From NCBI GenBank assembly GCA_964562405.1, contig CAZLTC010000008.1, positions 1-63,070 on the forward strand: a stretch of 63,070 nt of DNA, in the 5' to 3' direction. How positions within the stretch are numbered: the first letter of the stretch is position 1; each line of letters opens with the position of its first letter. This document shows positions 52,532 through 61,126 of the stretch, piece by piece. The translations under genes were made by a program, and so were the position numbers. A model generated the notes under the pieces. It had not been told where the DNA came from and did no database searches. It saw only the letters and a program-made list of their open reading frames with translations. The stretch comes from WJLY01 sp964562405 (GTDB lineage: Bacteria > Joyebacterota > Joyebacteria > Joyebacterales > Joyebacteraceae).

Positions 52532-53089
52532 ATGTCGAGAATAGTGGTAGGTGTGCTGGCAGGGCTGTTGGTCCTGACGGCCGCTGGGCTGGCCAGTGCC
52601 GGCATCCCGGACCCGGACAACTCCAATGTTGTTCTGGGACCGCAGGGCGGCATGGTGACCTGCCCCGCCGGTGATGGGCCGGCATACCAGTACATTACCG
52701 TCACGGCGAAGAGAGCTGACGCGAGTCCGATCCAGGGCATCCCGTATTCCAGCTTCTTCTTCACGGTGGCCGGCGGAGACGTCACGATCTCGCACGTCGA
52801 TGCAGAGACGAACGCCAGTGGTGAGATTCGTTTCAACGTTGTTGGCAACGAGACGATCCCGCTGGGGACTATCACGGTAGAGGTGCAGATCTACACGGTC
52901 GCTCTGAACGACAGCGATGATGTGAACGTGAACACCTTCGACCTGAACAACGACAGTGGGGTCGGTCTCCAGGACTTCACGGTGTTCTCGGGTGACTACG
53001 GCGGAACGAACCAGCGCAGCGATTTCAACTGGGACGGCACCGTTGGTCTCCAGGACTTCACGCTGTTCTCCGCTCACTACGGGCACTAG
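52532..53089 (+). CDS. Secreted protein with C-terminal dockerin-like calcium repeats
   Basis: 185 residues from ATG 52532 with TAAGGAGG 7-8 bases upstream; ATG 52526 is too close to that site. A signal peptide (MSRIVVGVLAGLLVLTAAGLASA) is followed by an Ig/bacterial-invasin-like beta domain with YITVTAKRADASPIQG and ASGEIRFNVVG. Two copies of a calcium loop, at residues 138-157 and 165-185, share D-x-N-x-D and VGLQDFT-x-FS, like paired dockerin type I repeats. It lies between members of the secreted paralog family, so a non-covalent partner among them is conceivable. Confidence 0.82.
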   Translation: MSRIVVGVLAGLLVLTAAGLASAGIPDPDNSNVVLGPQGGMVTCPAGDGPAYQYITVTAKRADASPIQGIPYSSFFFTVAGGDVTISHVDAETNASGEIRFNVVGNETIPLGTITVEVQIYTVALNDSDDVNVNTFDLNNDSGVGLQDFTVFSGDYGGTNQRSDFNWDGTVGLQDFTLFSAHYGH

Positions 53090-53305
53090 AAGTAGCGGAG
53101 TCGAAGCTAGGATTGCTGCACAGGCGAGGTGGTGGCGTACTGATAGGTGCTGAGCGGTCTTCGTTCTATTTCCCGACTCAAGGATTAGACGCCCGCTGGC
53201 ACATAGACATTGGCGAGGGGGTGGTGCCCTGACCAACTACTACCGCCTGCGGTACCGTACCAGCTTGATCGATGGACGGCAGCCTCTGTTAACAAGGAGC
53301 ATCAA

Positions 53306-53890
53306 ATGAAGTATCTGCTGATCAGTCTCATGATTCTGGCTCTGGCCATTCCGGCGTTCGCCGGCCAGAACCAGGATATCGCGTTGTACCTGGTGACCGG
53401 CTCGGATGGCACGGGCGACAACTATATTGAGCCGGTTTCTACGTTCAACATCTATGTGTGCTTCGACGGCTTCGGCCCGGGCGGCGGGATGCTCGGCGCC
53501 TCGTTCATGTTCGATCGCACGTTCAGCGGCTTCAAGCTTGCCCAGACGAACCTTCTGGGCGGCCTGGATTTCGGCGACGTCGAGACGGCCGGTTGGGCCA
53601 TCACGTCGGGCGCTGACTGCGCTATGCCGGTCGGTGGCGTCGTCGTCGCGGCGACCGTGCAGTACCTCTACCAGGGCACGCCCGGCACGATCACTGTCGG
53701 ACCGCACCCGGTCGACGGCATGGCTGTCGCTGACTGCAACAACGACCTGGACTTCTTCTGCGTCCACTCGATCGCGGCCCACGGCGCTTCCGGTAACTTC
53801 GGCGTGTTCATGCCGGCTCCTGACGGCACCTGCGTCGGCAGCCCGGTCGAGGACACGAGCTGGGGCAGCATCAAGGCTCTGTACAGGTAG
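53306..53890 (+). CDS. Secreted paralog family protein, second copy
   Basis: 194 residues from ATG 53306 with AAGGAG upstream. The signal peptide (MKYLLISLMILALAIPAFA-GQ) differs from that of the third copy, but bases 53387-53730 are identical to 54351-54694 without one mismatch. The mature domain has GGMLGASFMFDRTFSGFKL, LLGGLDFGDVETAGWAITSG and VADCNNDLDFFCVHS. The protein ends in SWGSIKALYR. Cysteines are more numerous than in the copy at 51471, and some may form disulfides. Function unknown. Confidence 0.87.
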   Translation: MKYLLISLMILALAIPAFAGQNQDIALYLVTGSDGTGDNYIEPVSTFNIYVCFDGFGPGGGMLGASFMFDRTFSGFKLAQTNLLGGLDFGDVETAGWAITSGADCAMPVGGVVVAATVQYLYQGTPGTITVGPHPVDGMAVADCNNDLDFFCVHSIAAHGASGNFGVFMPAPDGTCVGSPVEDTSWGSIKALYR

Positions 53891-53922
53891 TTCTCTTCAG
53901 AGTCGTTGATTTCTACTATCAG

Positions 53923-53965
53923 AGGGGCGGTGCTGTGCGACATGCGCCGCCCCTGTCTGTTGCCC
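53923..53965 (+). terminator. Hairpin terminator after the second paralog
   Basis: Arms AGGGGCGG (53923-53930) and CCGCCCCT (53947-53954), followed by GTCTGTTG. The T content after the stem is low, so its strength is uncertain. Confidence 0.5.
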
Positions 53966-54058
53966 GGCGGTGGCGTGAATACCAAATCAGTATTACGTGC
54001 CGCTTCGTCGACCTCCGGGCGCATCGCGCGTCCGTGTGCTCCCGGTGATAAAAATCCT

Positions 54059-54087
54059 TTCCAAACGGTCTTGAGCTGTGGTATAAT
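54059..54087 (+). promoter_or_regulatory. Extended -10 promoter for the third paralog
   Basis: A perfect TATAAT at 54082-54087 preceded by TGG, an extended -10 (TGn). Only a weak -35 element, TTCCAA at 54059-54064, lies 17 bases upstream. The leader to ATG 54270 is about 175 bases; no recognised element is seen in it. Confidence 0.65.
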
Positions 54088-54269
54088 AACCAATGGGACG
54101 ATAGACGTGCGTACAATCATGCGATCGCGGCTCGATGAGCTGTGGTTCGCTATTGAGATCAGGCGAAGAACACGAAGCGGAGGGAGGTGGTCGACCACAA
54201 CAACAGGCAGTGGTGTCGTGAAGCCGTGGTGTTGTTCTGTTGGCTCCAATCTGGATGGAGGAAAGACAA

Positions 54270-54857
54270 ATGAAGGGTCTTATCATCGCCGTAGCTATTC
54301 TGGCTCTCAGCGTTCCGGCGTTCGCCGGCCAGAATCCTGACATTGGTATGTACCTGGTGACCGGCTCGGATGGCACGGGCGACAACTATATTGAGCCGGT
54401 TTCTACGTTCAACATCTATGTGTGCTTCGACGGCTTCGGCCCGGGCGGCGGGATGCTCGGCGCCTCGTTCATGTTCGATCGCACGTTCAGCGGCTTCAAG
54501 CTTGCCCAGACGAACCTTCTGGGCGGCCTGGATTTCGGCGACGTCGAGACGGCCGGTTGGGCCATCACGTCGGGCGCTGACTGCGCTATGCCGGTCGGTG
54601 GCGTCGTCGTCGCGGCGACCGTGCAGTACCTCTACCAGGGCACGCCCGGCACGATCACTGTCGGACCGCACCCGGTCGACGGCATGGCTGTCGCCGACTG
54701 CAACAACGACCTGGACTTCTTCTGCGTCCACTCGATCGCGGCCCAGGGCGTTTCCGGTAACTTCGGCGTGTTCATGCCGGCTCCTGACGGCACGTGCGAG
54801 CCGATCACCCCGGTCGAGGACAGCAGCTGGGGCGCCATCAAGGCTCTGTATCGCTAG
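54270..54857 (+). CDS. Secreted paralog family protein, third copy
   Basis: 195 residues from ATG 54270 with GGAGGAAAG upstream. Signal peptide MKGLIIAVAILALSVPAFA-GQ. The mature region is almost identical to the second copy (53306) at DNA level, with a run of 344 identical bases and only a few changes after it (such as AAQGVSG for AAHGASG). It ends in SWGAIKALYR. It has its own promoter (TATAAT at 54082) and a strong terminator (54883), so it can be expressed separately. Confidence 0.88.
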   Translation: MKGLIIAVAILALSVPAFAGQNPDIGMYLVTGSDGTGDNYIEPVSTFNIYVCFDGFGPGGGMLGASFMFDRTFSGFKLAQTNLLGGLDFGDVETAGWAITSGADCAMPVGGVVVAATVQYLYQGTPGTITVGPHPVDGMAVADCNNDLDFFCVHSIAAQGVSGNFGVFMPAPDGTCEPITPVEDSSWGAIKALYR

Positions 54858-54882
54858 TTCCGAAGGCGATGTTGTTGGGAAG

Positions 54883-54918
54883 ACGGGCGAGGGCCACCGC
54901 GGCCCCGCCCGTTTTTCT
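54883..54918 (+). terminator. Rho-independent terminator after the third paralog
   Basis: A GC-rich stem, ACGGGCG-GGGCC pairing with GGCCC-CGCCCGT around a short loop, followed directly by TTTTTCTT. This is the best intrinsic terminator in the window. Confidence 0.88.
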
Positions 54919-54936
54919 TGTGGTCCCCGATGCGCC

Positions 54937-54965
54937 TTGCGTGGCCCCGTGGCGCGTGGTATGCT
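54937..54965 (+). promoter_or_regulatory. Promoter of the cytochrome lipoprotein gene
   Basis: TTGCGT (54937-54942) and TATGCT (54960-54965) with a 17-base spacer, the -10 preceded by TGG (extended -10). It lies between the terminator at 54883 and the ATG at 55042. Confidence 0.5.
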
Positions 54966-55041
54966 ATGTTATCTGTACACGCGTTCCCCCGGCGGACGTG
55001 GGGCTGGGGGATTTACGTACTTTCAGGAGGTAGGGGCTTCG

Positions 55042-56394
55042 ATGAACCGCAGGCTCATTCTCACGATACTCCTCGGCATGCTCATCGCGGGCTGCGCCGG
55101 CGTGCAGCGAGCCGAGCGTCCCGAGGGACCGTTCGAAATCGCCCTCATGGCCACGGCCGAGACGAGGGGCGAACTCGAACCCTGTGGCTGACACGGGGGC
55201 CAGAAAGGCGGGCTGGTCCGGAGGGCCGGCTATCTCAACCAGGTAAGGCAGGACATAGCGTATACGCTTCTCGTCGACGGCGGCGGGTCGCTCACCCGCA
55301 AGGACTTCGAGCGTGAGCTGACAGACCAGTTCAGCCTGAGGTCCATGGTCGAGCTGGGCTACGACGCGACGACGGTCGGAGTCAACGACCTCTACATGGG
55401 CGTCGGCTACTTCAAGGAGATCTTCGGGGCCAGCACGCTCCCCATAGTTTCGGCCAACGTCTACGATGAATCCACGGGTGAACTGCTCGTCGAACCCTAC
55501 GTCATCGTCGACAAGGGCGGCATCAGGTTCGCCGTCACGGGAGTCCTCGACCAGGGCCAGGCCATCCGCACCGACCGCAGTGTCGAGTCGGTCGGCGTCA
55601 CCGTCGCGAACGCGAAGGAGACGCTCGAGGCCCTGCTCCCGGAGCTTCACAAGAAGGCCGACTTCGTGGTCGTCCTGGCACACATGAGCCTGAAGGTCGC
55701 CAAATTGCTCGTCGATGAGGTGCCGGGCGTCGACTACCTCGTCGTCGGGCTCCAGGCGCAGAAGTCGTCGGCGCCGTTCGAGGTCAACGGCGCGGTCTTC
55801 CTGCAGCCGGGTAACCGCGGGCAGTACATGGCCGACTACAGGCTCAAGTTCGACGCGGACGGCGTGTTCCAGGAGTACTCGGCCGACGTCGTCGAGCTGG
55901 GGGACAAGGTCCCGGCCGACGCGTCAATGGCGCTCAAGCTCAAGGAGCACAAGCAGATCATCGACGGCCTCATGAAGGAGCAGGCCGCGGCGCGCGCGGC
56001 AGCGATGAAGCAAAAGTCCGATGAGAGCTACACCGAGCGCTGCCTGGGAGTCGAGGAGTCGTGCGTCAGATGCCACAAGGAGCAGTATGACCAGTGGCAG
56101 ACGACGGCGCACTCCCACGCGTTCACGACGCTTCAGGAGGCGTTCCAGTCGACCAACCCCGAGTGCGTGCGCTGTCACACGACGTGCCAGATGGGGCTGG
56201 CGACGGACGGCTCGCAGGACGTCCCGGAGAACCTCCGCAACGTCCAGTGCGAGGCCTGCCACGGGATGGGAACCGAGCACGCAAGGGACGGCTCCTACGG
56301 CACGATCAGGGTCGAGACGTGCCTGGCGTGCCACGACAAGGAGAACAGCCCGGACTTCGACCTCGCCACGTATCTGCCCAAGGTGACGCACTAG
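55042..56394 (+). CDS. Tetrahaem c-type cytochrome lipoprotein with nucleotidase-like domain; probable selenoprotein (in-frame UGA)
   Basis: 450 residues if TGA 55189-55191 is read as selenocysteine (residue 50). The start ATG 55042 follows TCAGGAGG. Residues 1-18 form a lipoprotein signal with lipobox LIAGC. Residues 30-270 resemble the metallophosphatase/5'-nucleotidase-like domain of cytochrome-fused proteins. The UGA lies in ELEPCG-U-HGGQKGGLVRR, where I expect Cys (EPCGC). The frame continues without interruption to 56394. The C-terminus resembles cytochrome c-554, with four haem motifs: CVRCH 341, CVRCH 375, CEACH 403 and CLACH 427. A hairpin at 55212-55230 fits a bacterial SECIS. The alternative is a nonsense mutation, less likely because homology flanks the codon on both sides. 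Periplasmic or surface redox role; substrate unknown. Confidence 0.8.
55212..55230 (+). promoter_or_regulatory. Candidate bacterial SECIS hairpin
   Basis: A 7-bp stem, GCTGGTC (55212-55218) with GGCCGGC (55224-55230) including two G-U pairs, closes a 5-base loop CGGAG. The loop starts 27 bases after the UGA and has a G in its second position, which fits the bacterial SECIS consensus as I remember it. Confidence 0.55.
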
Positions 56395-56497
56395 CCCCGC
56401 GGCGATCCCTCCGGTCCCCACGGGATCCTGCGGGACTCGCGGCAGGAGGCGAGGCGTTCGAACACCCGGTCGGAGGCACGTGGGAGGACCCGAGGAC

Positions 56498-59400
56498 ATG
56501 AGGGGACGTGTCATCCTCGTCGCGGTCGTGGCGGCGCTCGCGGCGCTGCCGGTCACGGCGGCCGCGAACGGAGCGCGCATAGTAGGGACAGAGGACGGAG
56601 CGATAACGATCGAGTTCGCCACCGACGACTACGCGCTGGAGCGTGTGGTCCGCGGTGGCGAGCCTTTTGTAAGGGTGCGTGCCGGGACGTACGGCAGCAC
56701 GATGGAGGAGGGGCTTCCGTCCCTGCCGGCCGAGGGCGTCCTCCTCGGGCTCCCGTTCGGCGCGAAGGCGACGCTCGAGGTCGTCTCAGTCGAGACCGAG
56801 GACCTGGGTCCGAGACGCGTCGAGCCGACGCCGCGGGAGGAGTTCGTCCGCGACGGTGACGACTTCCCGGTGGCCGTTCAGCACTACGAGCCGTCAGCCG
56901 AGTTCTACTCCGGCCGCGGCACCTATCCCGACGGCGTCGCCGCGCTCGGGTTCGACACGACGCTGCGGCACCAGCGCGTCGTGCAGGTCGTGTTCCATCC
57001 GTTCCAGTACTCCGCGTCCACGGGTGAGCTGTCACTCCACAAGAGCATCGTCGTGCGCGTCACGTTCGACCAGAACGCCAGGGCCGCCGGCATGCGGCCG
57101 GTCGCGGCGCGGGAGCCTCAGTGGGACGCGGTGCTCGCCGGCACCGTCCTCAACTACGTGCAGGCGCGCGAGTGGCAGGCGAGGTCCGAGCCCAGGCACG
57201 CCGAGAAGCGCGCGGAGTTCCGGCAGGACCACGAGTCCTACCGCGTCGAGATAGGGGAGACGGGGGTCTACAGGCTCGACTTCGCAGACCTCGCGTCCGA
57301 GGGGCTCTCCGGGACGCTCGCCATCGACACGGTGGCCGTCTACCAACGTTCGTACGACGACGGGCAGGCCGACCCGTTCGTCGAGACTCCCGTGCCCATC
57401 GTCGTCGTCGACGAGGACGCGGACGGGCTCTTCGACGGCTCCGACTACGTGCTCTTCTACGGGCTCTCGTTCTTCGACCAGCACGTGATCCAGGGATACG
57501 AGGACCGCTACGACACGGGCAACGTCTACTGGTTCGGCTGGGGCGAGGGATTGGCTGCCAGGATGCCCACCCGGGTGGCCTGGCTCGACGAGACGGGCCT
57601 GACGCCGCCGGTCAGCTTCCGCGACACGCTCCGGTACGAGGAGGACGTCTACTACGATGCCTCCCCATACTCGGATTTCGTCGACTGGTACAGCTGGACG
57701 GACTTCACAAAGAACGGCGACCACTACGAGCTTCCGTTCCGGCTCTACGACATCGACCCGTCGGGCACGATGGTCCTCACCGCGCGCTACCAGGGCATGA
57801 CCTCGGGCAGCCACCGCATCGATTTCACGGTGAAGAACGGCTCGTCCCAGGAGAACTCCGCCGGCTACTTCGTGTTCACCGGGCAGGCCTACACGATGAG
57901 CAACGACATCTACATTTCGAGTTCCCTGCCCGCTTCGTACTTCACCGACGGCCTGAATTACCTCATCACCGACGGGAGCATGGGGTCGATAGGCTCAACG
58001 GCCAACCTCGACTGGTTCTCGTGGAGCTACCAGCGCGAGTACGCCGCGCTCGACGATCGCCTGAGCTTCACGAACGCTGGGCTCACGGGCACGCGGGAGT
58101 TCGAGATAGCCGGTTTCACCGGCGACGCGCTCGTGGCGTTCGACGTCACGTCCCCGTTCTCGCCGGTCGAGATATCGCTTCAGTCCCAGAACGTCGAGCC
58201 CGGGGGCGGCGGCTACAGCCTCGTCCTGCAGGAGGTCGTCCCGGGGTTCAGGCGGTACGAGGCCGCCACGGAGGACGCGCTCCTGCGACCGGATTCCGTG
58301 GAGCGGCGCGAGCCGGCCAACCTGTATGCGCAGGAGGCCGACGTGATCGCGGTCTCCTACGACCCGTTCGCGCAGACGACCGAGGCGCTGGTGTCCCGGC
58401 GCGAGAACGAGGGCTACGTGGTTGCGCACGCGCTCCTGTCGGAGGTCTACGACGAGTTCGGCGGCGGCCTCCCGGGGCCGCAGCCGCTCAGGGATTACTT
58501 CACGTACGCGTTCGACGAGTGGGAGAGGCAGCCGCAGTTCGTTCTTCTGGTGGGCGACGCGAGCGAGGACACGAAGGGCATCACCTCCACAAGCTCTCCC
58601 AACTACATGCCGACGTATCTCTTCGTGAGCGGTGAAGACAAGGTACAGGCGAGCGACCAGTGGTACGTGAGGGGGCCGGAGCCGTATCTGCCGCAGATGT
58701 TTATCGGCAGGTTGCCCGCGGGCGGGACCGGCCAGCTCTCCAACTTCATATCGAAGATCGCCACCTACGAGAGCTACTCCTACGGTGACGGGTGGCGCAA
58801 CAACGTGCTCTTCATTGCCGACGACCTGTGGTCGTACGTCACGCTCGAGTCTCCGTACTCGAGGAAACCCTACGAGAGCGAGTTCACCGACGTCAGCGAG
58901 GAGCTGTCGGATCTGGTCGCGGCGTCTCCCGCGGATATCGACACGACGAACTTCTTCCTGCGGCGCTACACCGACCCGTACCACGGGAGCATCACCTCGG
59001 GTGACCTGTTCTATGCCGTTCAGACGGCCGACTGGGTGCGGAACGAGGGCGCGCGCGCCGACCTGCTCCAGATGATCGATGACGGCGCCTCCATCGTCAA
59101 CTTCGAGGGGCACGGCAACAGGACGCAGATGACGCATGAGCAGTTGATCCTCGCCTCGGTGCAGACATCGAGCAACGACGTCGCCACGTTCAACAACGCG
59201 GGCAAGCCCTTCATCTTCCTCGGGTTCTCCTGCGAGCTGGCGCGGTTCCACGACTACCGCGAGGGAACGACCATCGACTGCATCACCGAGCAGATGCTCC
59301 AGCGTGACGGTGGGCGGGGCGCGGTGGCCACCTTCGCGTGCAGCAGCCTGGCATACCTGGAGCGCAATTCGCTCCTGCACAGAAAGATCTACGAAGCGTT

Positions 59401-60241
59401 CTTCACCGACCCGACGCCCGAGGGCGACGGGATCTATCATTGGCCGCGGTGGTCGCTCGGCGGGACACTCGCGAAGGGCACCATCAAGTATCTGACGTCG
59501 CTCGGCTACCCGTCGTCGCCGCTGACCTACATGATCTTCGGCGATCCGGTCATGCACATAGACATGAGCCCGCCCAGGTTCCAGGTGACGATCGATGGCG
59601 TCCCACACGTGAGCGGCGACTACCTGGCCGCATCGCCGGAGGACGTGACGATCGTCGCCGACATCATCGACGAGGTCGAGATCGACCCGTCATCGGTCAA
59701 GGTCGAGGAGACTGACACGGGGTTCGTCGACCCGAGCGACTACACTCTCGTGGCGATCGGTGACACGATGGGCCAGGCCAGCCGGTGGTATCGGCTAACG
59801 TACACGACACCGGTGCGCGATTGGAGCTACGACATCAAACTGTCCGCCACCGATCTCACCGGCGCCGGGGCGACGTTCACGCTGCACGTCGCCGAGGGCC
59901 AGCAGATACTCATCCGTGACGTGGCCAACTACCCGAACCCGTTCTCCGACGAGACGAACATCATCTACCTGCTGAACCAGGGCGGTGCCGATGTGCGGAT
60001 ACGCATCTTCACCGTCGGCGGCAGGCTCATCCGTGTCATCGATGACGCCCCCGGCGATCTCAACTACAACCAGGTGCTGTGGGATGGACGCGACCAGCAG
60101 GGCGACGAGGTCGCGAGCGGCGTCTACCTGTACGTCATCGACGTGAAGGGCGAGGACGGATCGACCGTGACCACGCCGGTCGGCCGCATGGCCAGGATCG
60201 GCGGAGCGAGGCCGGTCGGGGAGGGCGGCAGGCGCCGATGA
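56498..60241 (+). CDS. Gingipain-like C25 cysteine protease with FlgD-like C-terminal module
   Basis: 1247 residues from ATG 56498 (GGGAGG about 10 bases upstream; GTG 56480 is an alternative). A signal peptide (RVILVAVVAALAALPVTAAA) is followed by a propeptide-like beta region of about 500 residues. The C25 domain has its catalytic His872 in NFEGHGN and Cys912 in FLGFSCELA. From residue about 1145 a FlgD-Ig-like module begins with YPNPFSDETNI and ends with SGVYLYVIDVKG, as in type IX-like secreted proteins of FCB bacteria. Family members include PorU-type sortases and secreted proteases; which applies here is unclear. Its stop overlaps the next start (ATGA). Confidence 0.88.
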   Translation: MRGRVILVAVVAALAALPVTAAANGARIVGTEDGAITIEFATDDYALERVVRGGEPFVRVRAGTYGSTMEEGLPSLPAEGVLLGLPFGAKATLEVVSVETEDLGPRRVEPTPREEFVRDGDDFPVAVQHYEPSAEFYSGRGTYPDGVAALGFDTTLRHQRVVQVVFHPFQYSASTGELSLHKSIVVRVTFDQNARAAGMRPVAAREPQWDAVLAGTVLNYVQAREWQARSEPRHAEKRAEFRQDHESYRVEIGETGVYRLDFADLASEGLSGTLAIDTVAVYQRSYDDGQADPFVETPVPIVVVDEDADGLFDGSDYVLFYGLSFFDQHVIQGYEDRYDTGNVYWFGWGEGLAARMPTRVAWLDETGLTPPVSFRDTLRYEEDVYYDASPYSDFVDWYSWTDFTKNGDHYELPFRLYDIDPSGTMVLTARYQGMTSGSHRIDFTVKNGSSQENSAGYFVFTGQAYTMSNDIYISSSLPASYFTDGLNYLITDGSMGSIGSTANLDWFSWSYQREYAALDDRLSFTNAGLTGTREFEIAGFTGDALVAFDVTSPFSPVEISLQSQNVEPGGGGYSLVLQEVVPGFRRYEAATEDALLRPDSVERREPANLYAQEADVIAVSYDPFAQTTEALVSRRENEGYVVAHALLSEVYDEFGGGLPGPQPLRDYFTYAFDEWERQPQFVLLVGDASEDTKGITSTSSPNYMPTYLFVSGEDKVQASDQWYVRGPEPYLPQMFIGRLPAGGTGQLSNFISKIATYESYSYGDGWRNNVLFIADDLWSYVTLESPYSRKPYESEFTDVSEELSDLVAASPADIDTTNFFLRRYTDPYHGSITSGDLFYAVQTADWVRNEGARADLLQMIDDGASIVNFEGHGNRTQMTHEQLILASVQTSSNDVATFNNAGKPFIFLGFSCELARFHDYREGTTIDCITEQMLQRDGGRGAVATFACSSLAYLERNSLLHRKIYEAFFTDPTPEGDGIYHWPRWSLGGTLAKGTIKYLTSLGYPSSPLTYMIFGDPVMHIDMSPPRFQVTIDGVPHVSGDYLAASPEDVTIVADIIDEVEIDPSSVKVEETDTGFVDPSDYTLVAIGDTMGQASRWYRLTYTTPVRDWSYDIKLSATDLTGAGATFTLHVAEGQQILIRDVANYPNPFSDETNIIYLLNQGGADVRIRIFTVGGRLIRVIDDAPGDLNYNQVLWDGRDQQGDEVASGVYLYVIDVKGEDGSTVTTPVGRMARIGGARPVGEGGRRR

Positions 60242-61068
60242 TCGAGAGGCTTGAGAGGGCCGGCATCCGGATCGAGCACCGCGCGGGCAGGGCAGTCGCC
60301 CTGCCCGGCGCCACAGATGGCGTCGTGGCTGTGGTGAACGCGGCGCGCGAGGCCGGGTGGGTCATCGCGCCGTGGTGGGGCGGAGCTGATGCGGGCGTCG
60401 TCCATGCGCGGGTGCCGGATGCGGACGCCGCGTCCTCGGAGATCGCGGGCAACCCCTCCAGCGCGGCCGCCGTCCACCTGTCCACGGAGCGGCTGGCTGG
60501 CATCAACGAGGTCGTACCTCCGGACCTGATGGCGGTCATCGGGGCCGGAGTGACGTGCGCGGTTCTGAACGCACGCGTTGCCACGGATGGTCTGTACTGG
60601 CCGGGTGGCGACGTTGCGGAAGGCGACTCCGCTGCCGGCGACGTGATCGCGCGCGCTCCGGGCAACTGGACCCTCGCCGGGAACGTGCTCCGGCGCTACC
60701 TGCTCGGCATGGAGGTCGTTCTCGCTGACGGGCGCGTGCTTCACACGGGCTCGCGCACGGTCAAGTGGGTCACGGGCTACGACCTGCGGCAGCTCTTCGT
60801 GGGCTCGCGCGGGACGCTCGGCATCGTGACCGGGCTCACCGTCAGGCTCGAGTCGCTCGCCAACCGTGATGCCGTGCGGCAGAGGTACGAGCGCGAATTC
60901 GCGGGGCTCGAGACGCTGGGCGACGCGCCGTGGCCCGCCGCGGCCGTGCTGGACGACGCTCCAGTGGCTGGGAGCCCCGATGTTCTCAGGCTGCTCAAGG
61001 CGGAGCTGGATCCTGAGGGCGTCTTCCCGGCGGCCGAGACCGCGTTCGGGGCGGAGGTGGCGGCATGA
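60238..61068 (+). CDS. GlcE-like FAD-binding oxidase subunit
   Basis: 276 residues from ATG 60238, overlapping the protease stop. The PCMH-type FAD domain has GNWTLAGNVLRRYLLGMEVVLADG and SRTVKWVTGYDLRQLFVGSRGTLGIVTGLTVRLE. The C-terminal oxidase domain is nearly absent, reduced to LLKAELDPEGVF, as in the short GlcE subunit of glycolate oxidase. No full-length GlcD is present in the window. With the Fe-S subunit following at 61127 it may form a 2-hydroxyacid oxidoreductase. Translational coupling to a secreted protease gene is odd. Confidence 0.82.
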   Translation: MIERLERAGIRIEHRAGRAVALPGATDGVVAVVNAAREAGWVIAPWWGGADAGVVHARVPDADAASSEIAGNPSSAAAVHLSTERLAGINEVVPPDLMAVIGAGVTCAVLNARVATDGLYWPGGDVAEGDSAAGDVIARAPGNWTLAGNVLRRYLLGMEVVLADGRVLHTGSRTVKWVTGYDLRQLFVGSRGTLGIVTGLTVRLESLANRDAVRQRYEREFAGLETLGDAPWPAAAVLDDAPVAGSPDVLRLLKAELDPEGVFPAAETAFGAEVAA

Positions 61069-61126
61069 GCGGTGCGGGGCGTCTGAGTCGAGCCGGCCGG
61101 GAGTCCGCCGTCCCAGAGGAGGGCGT

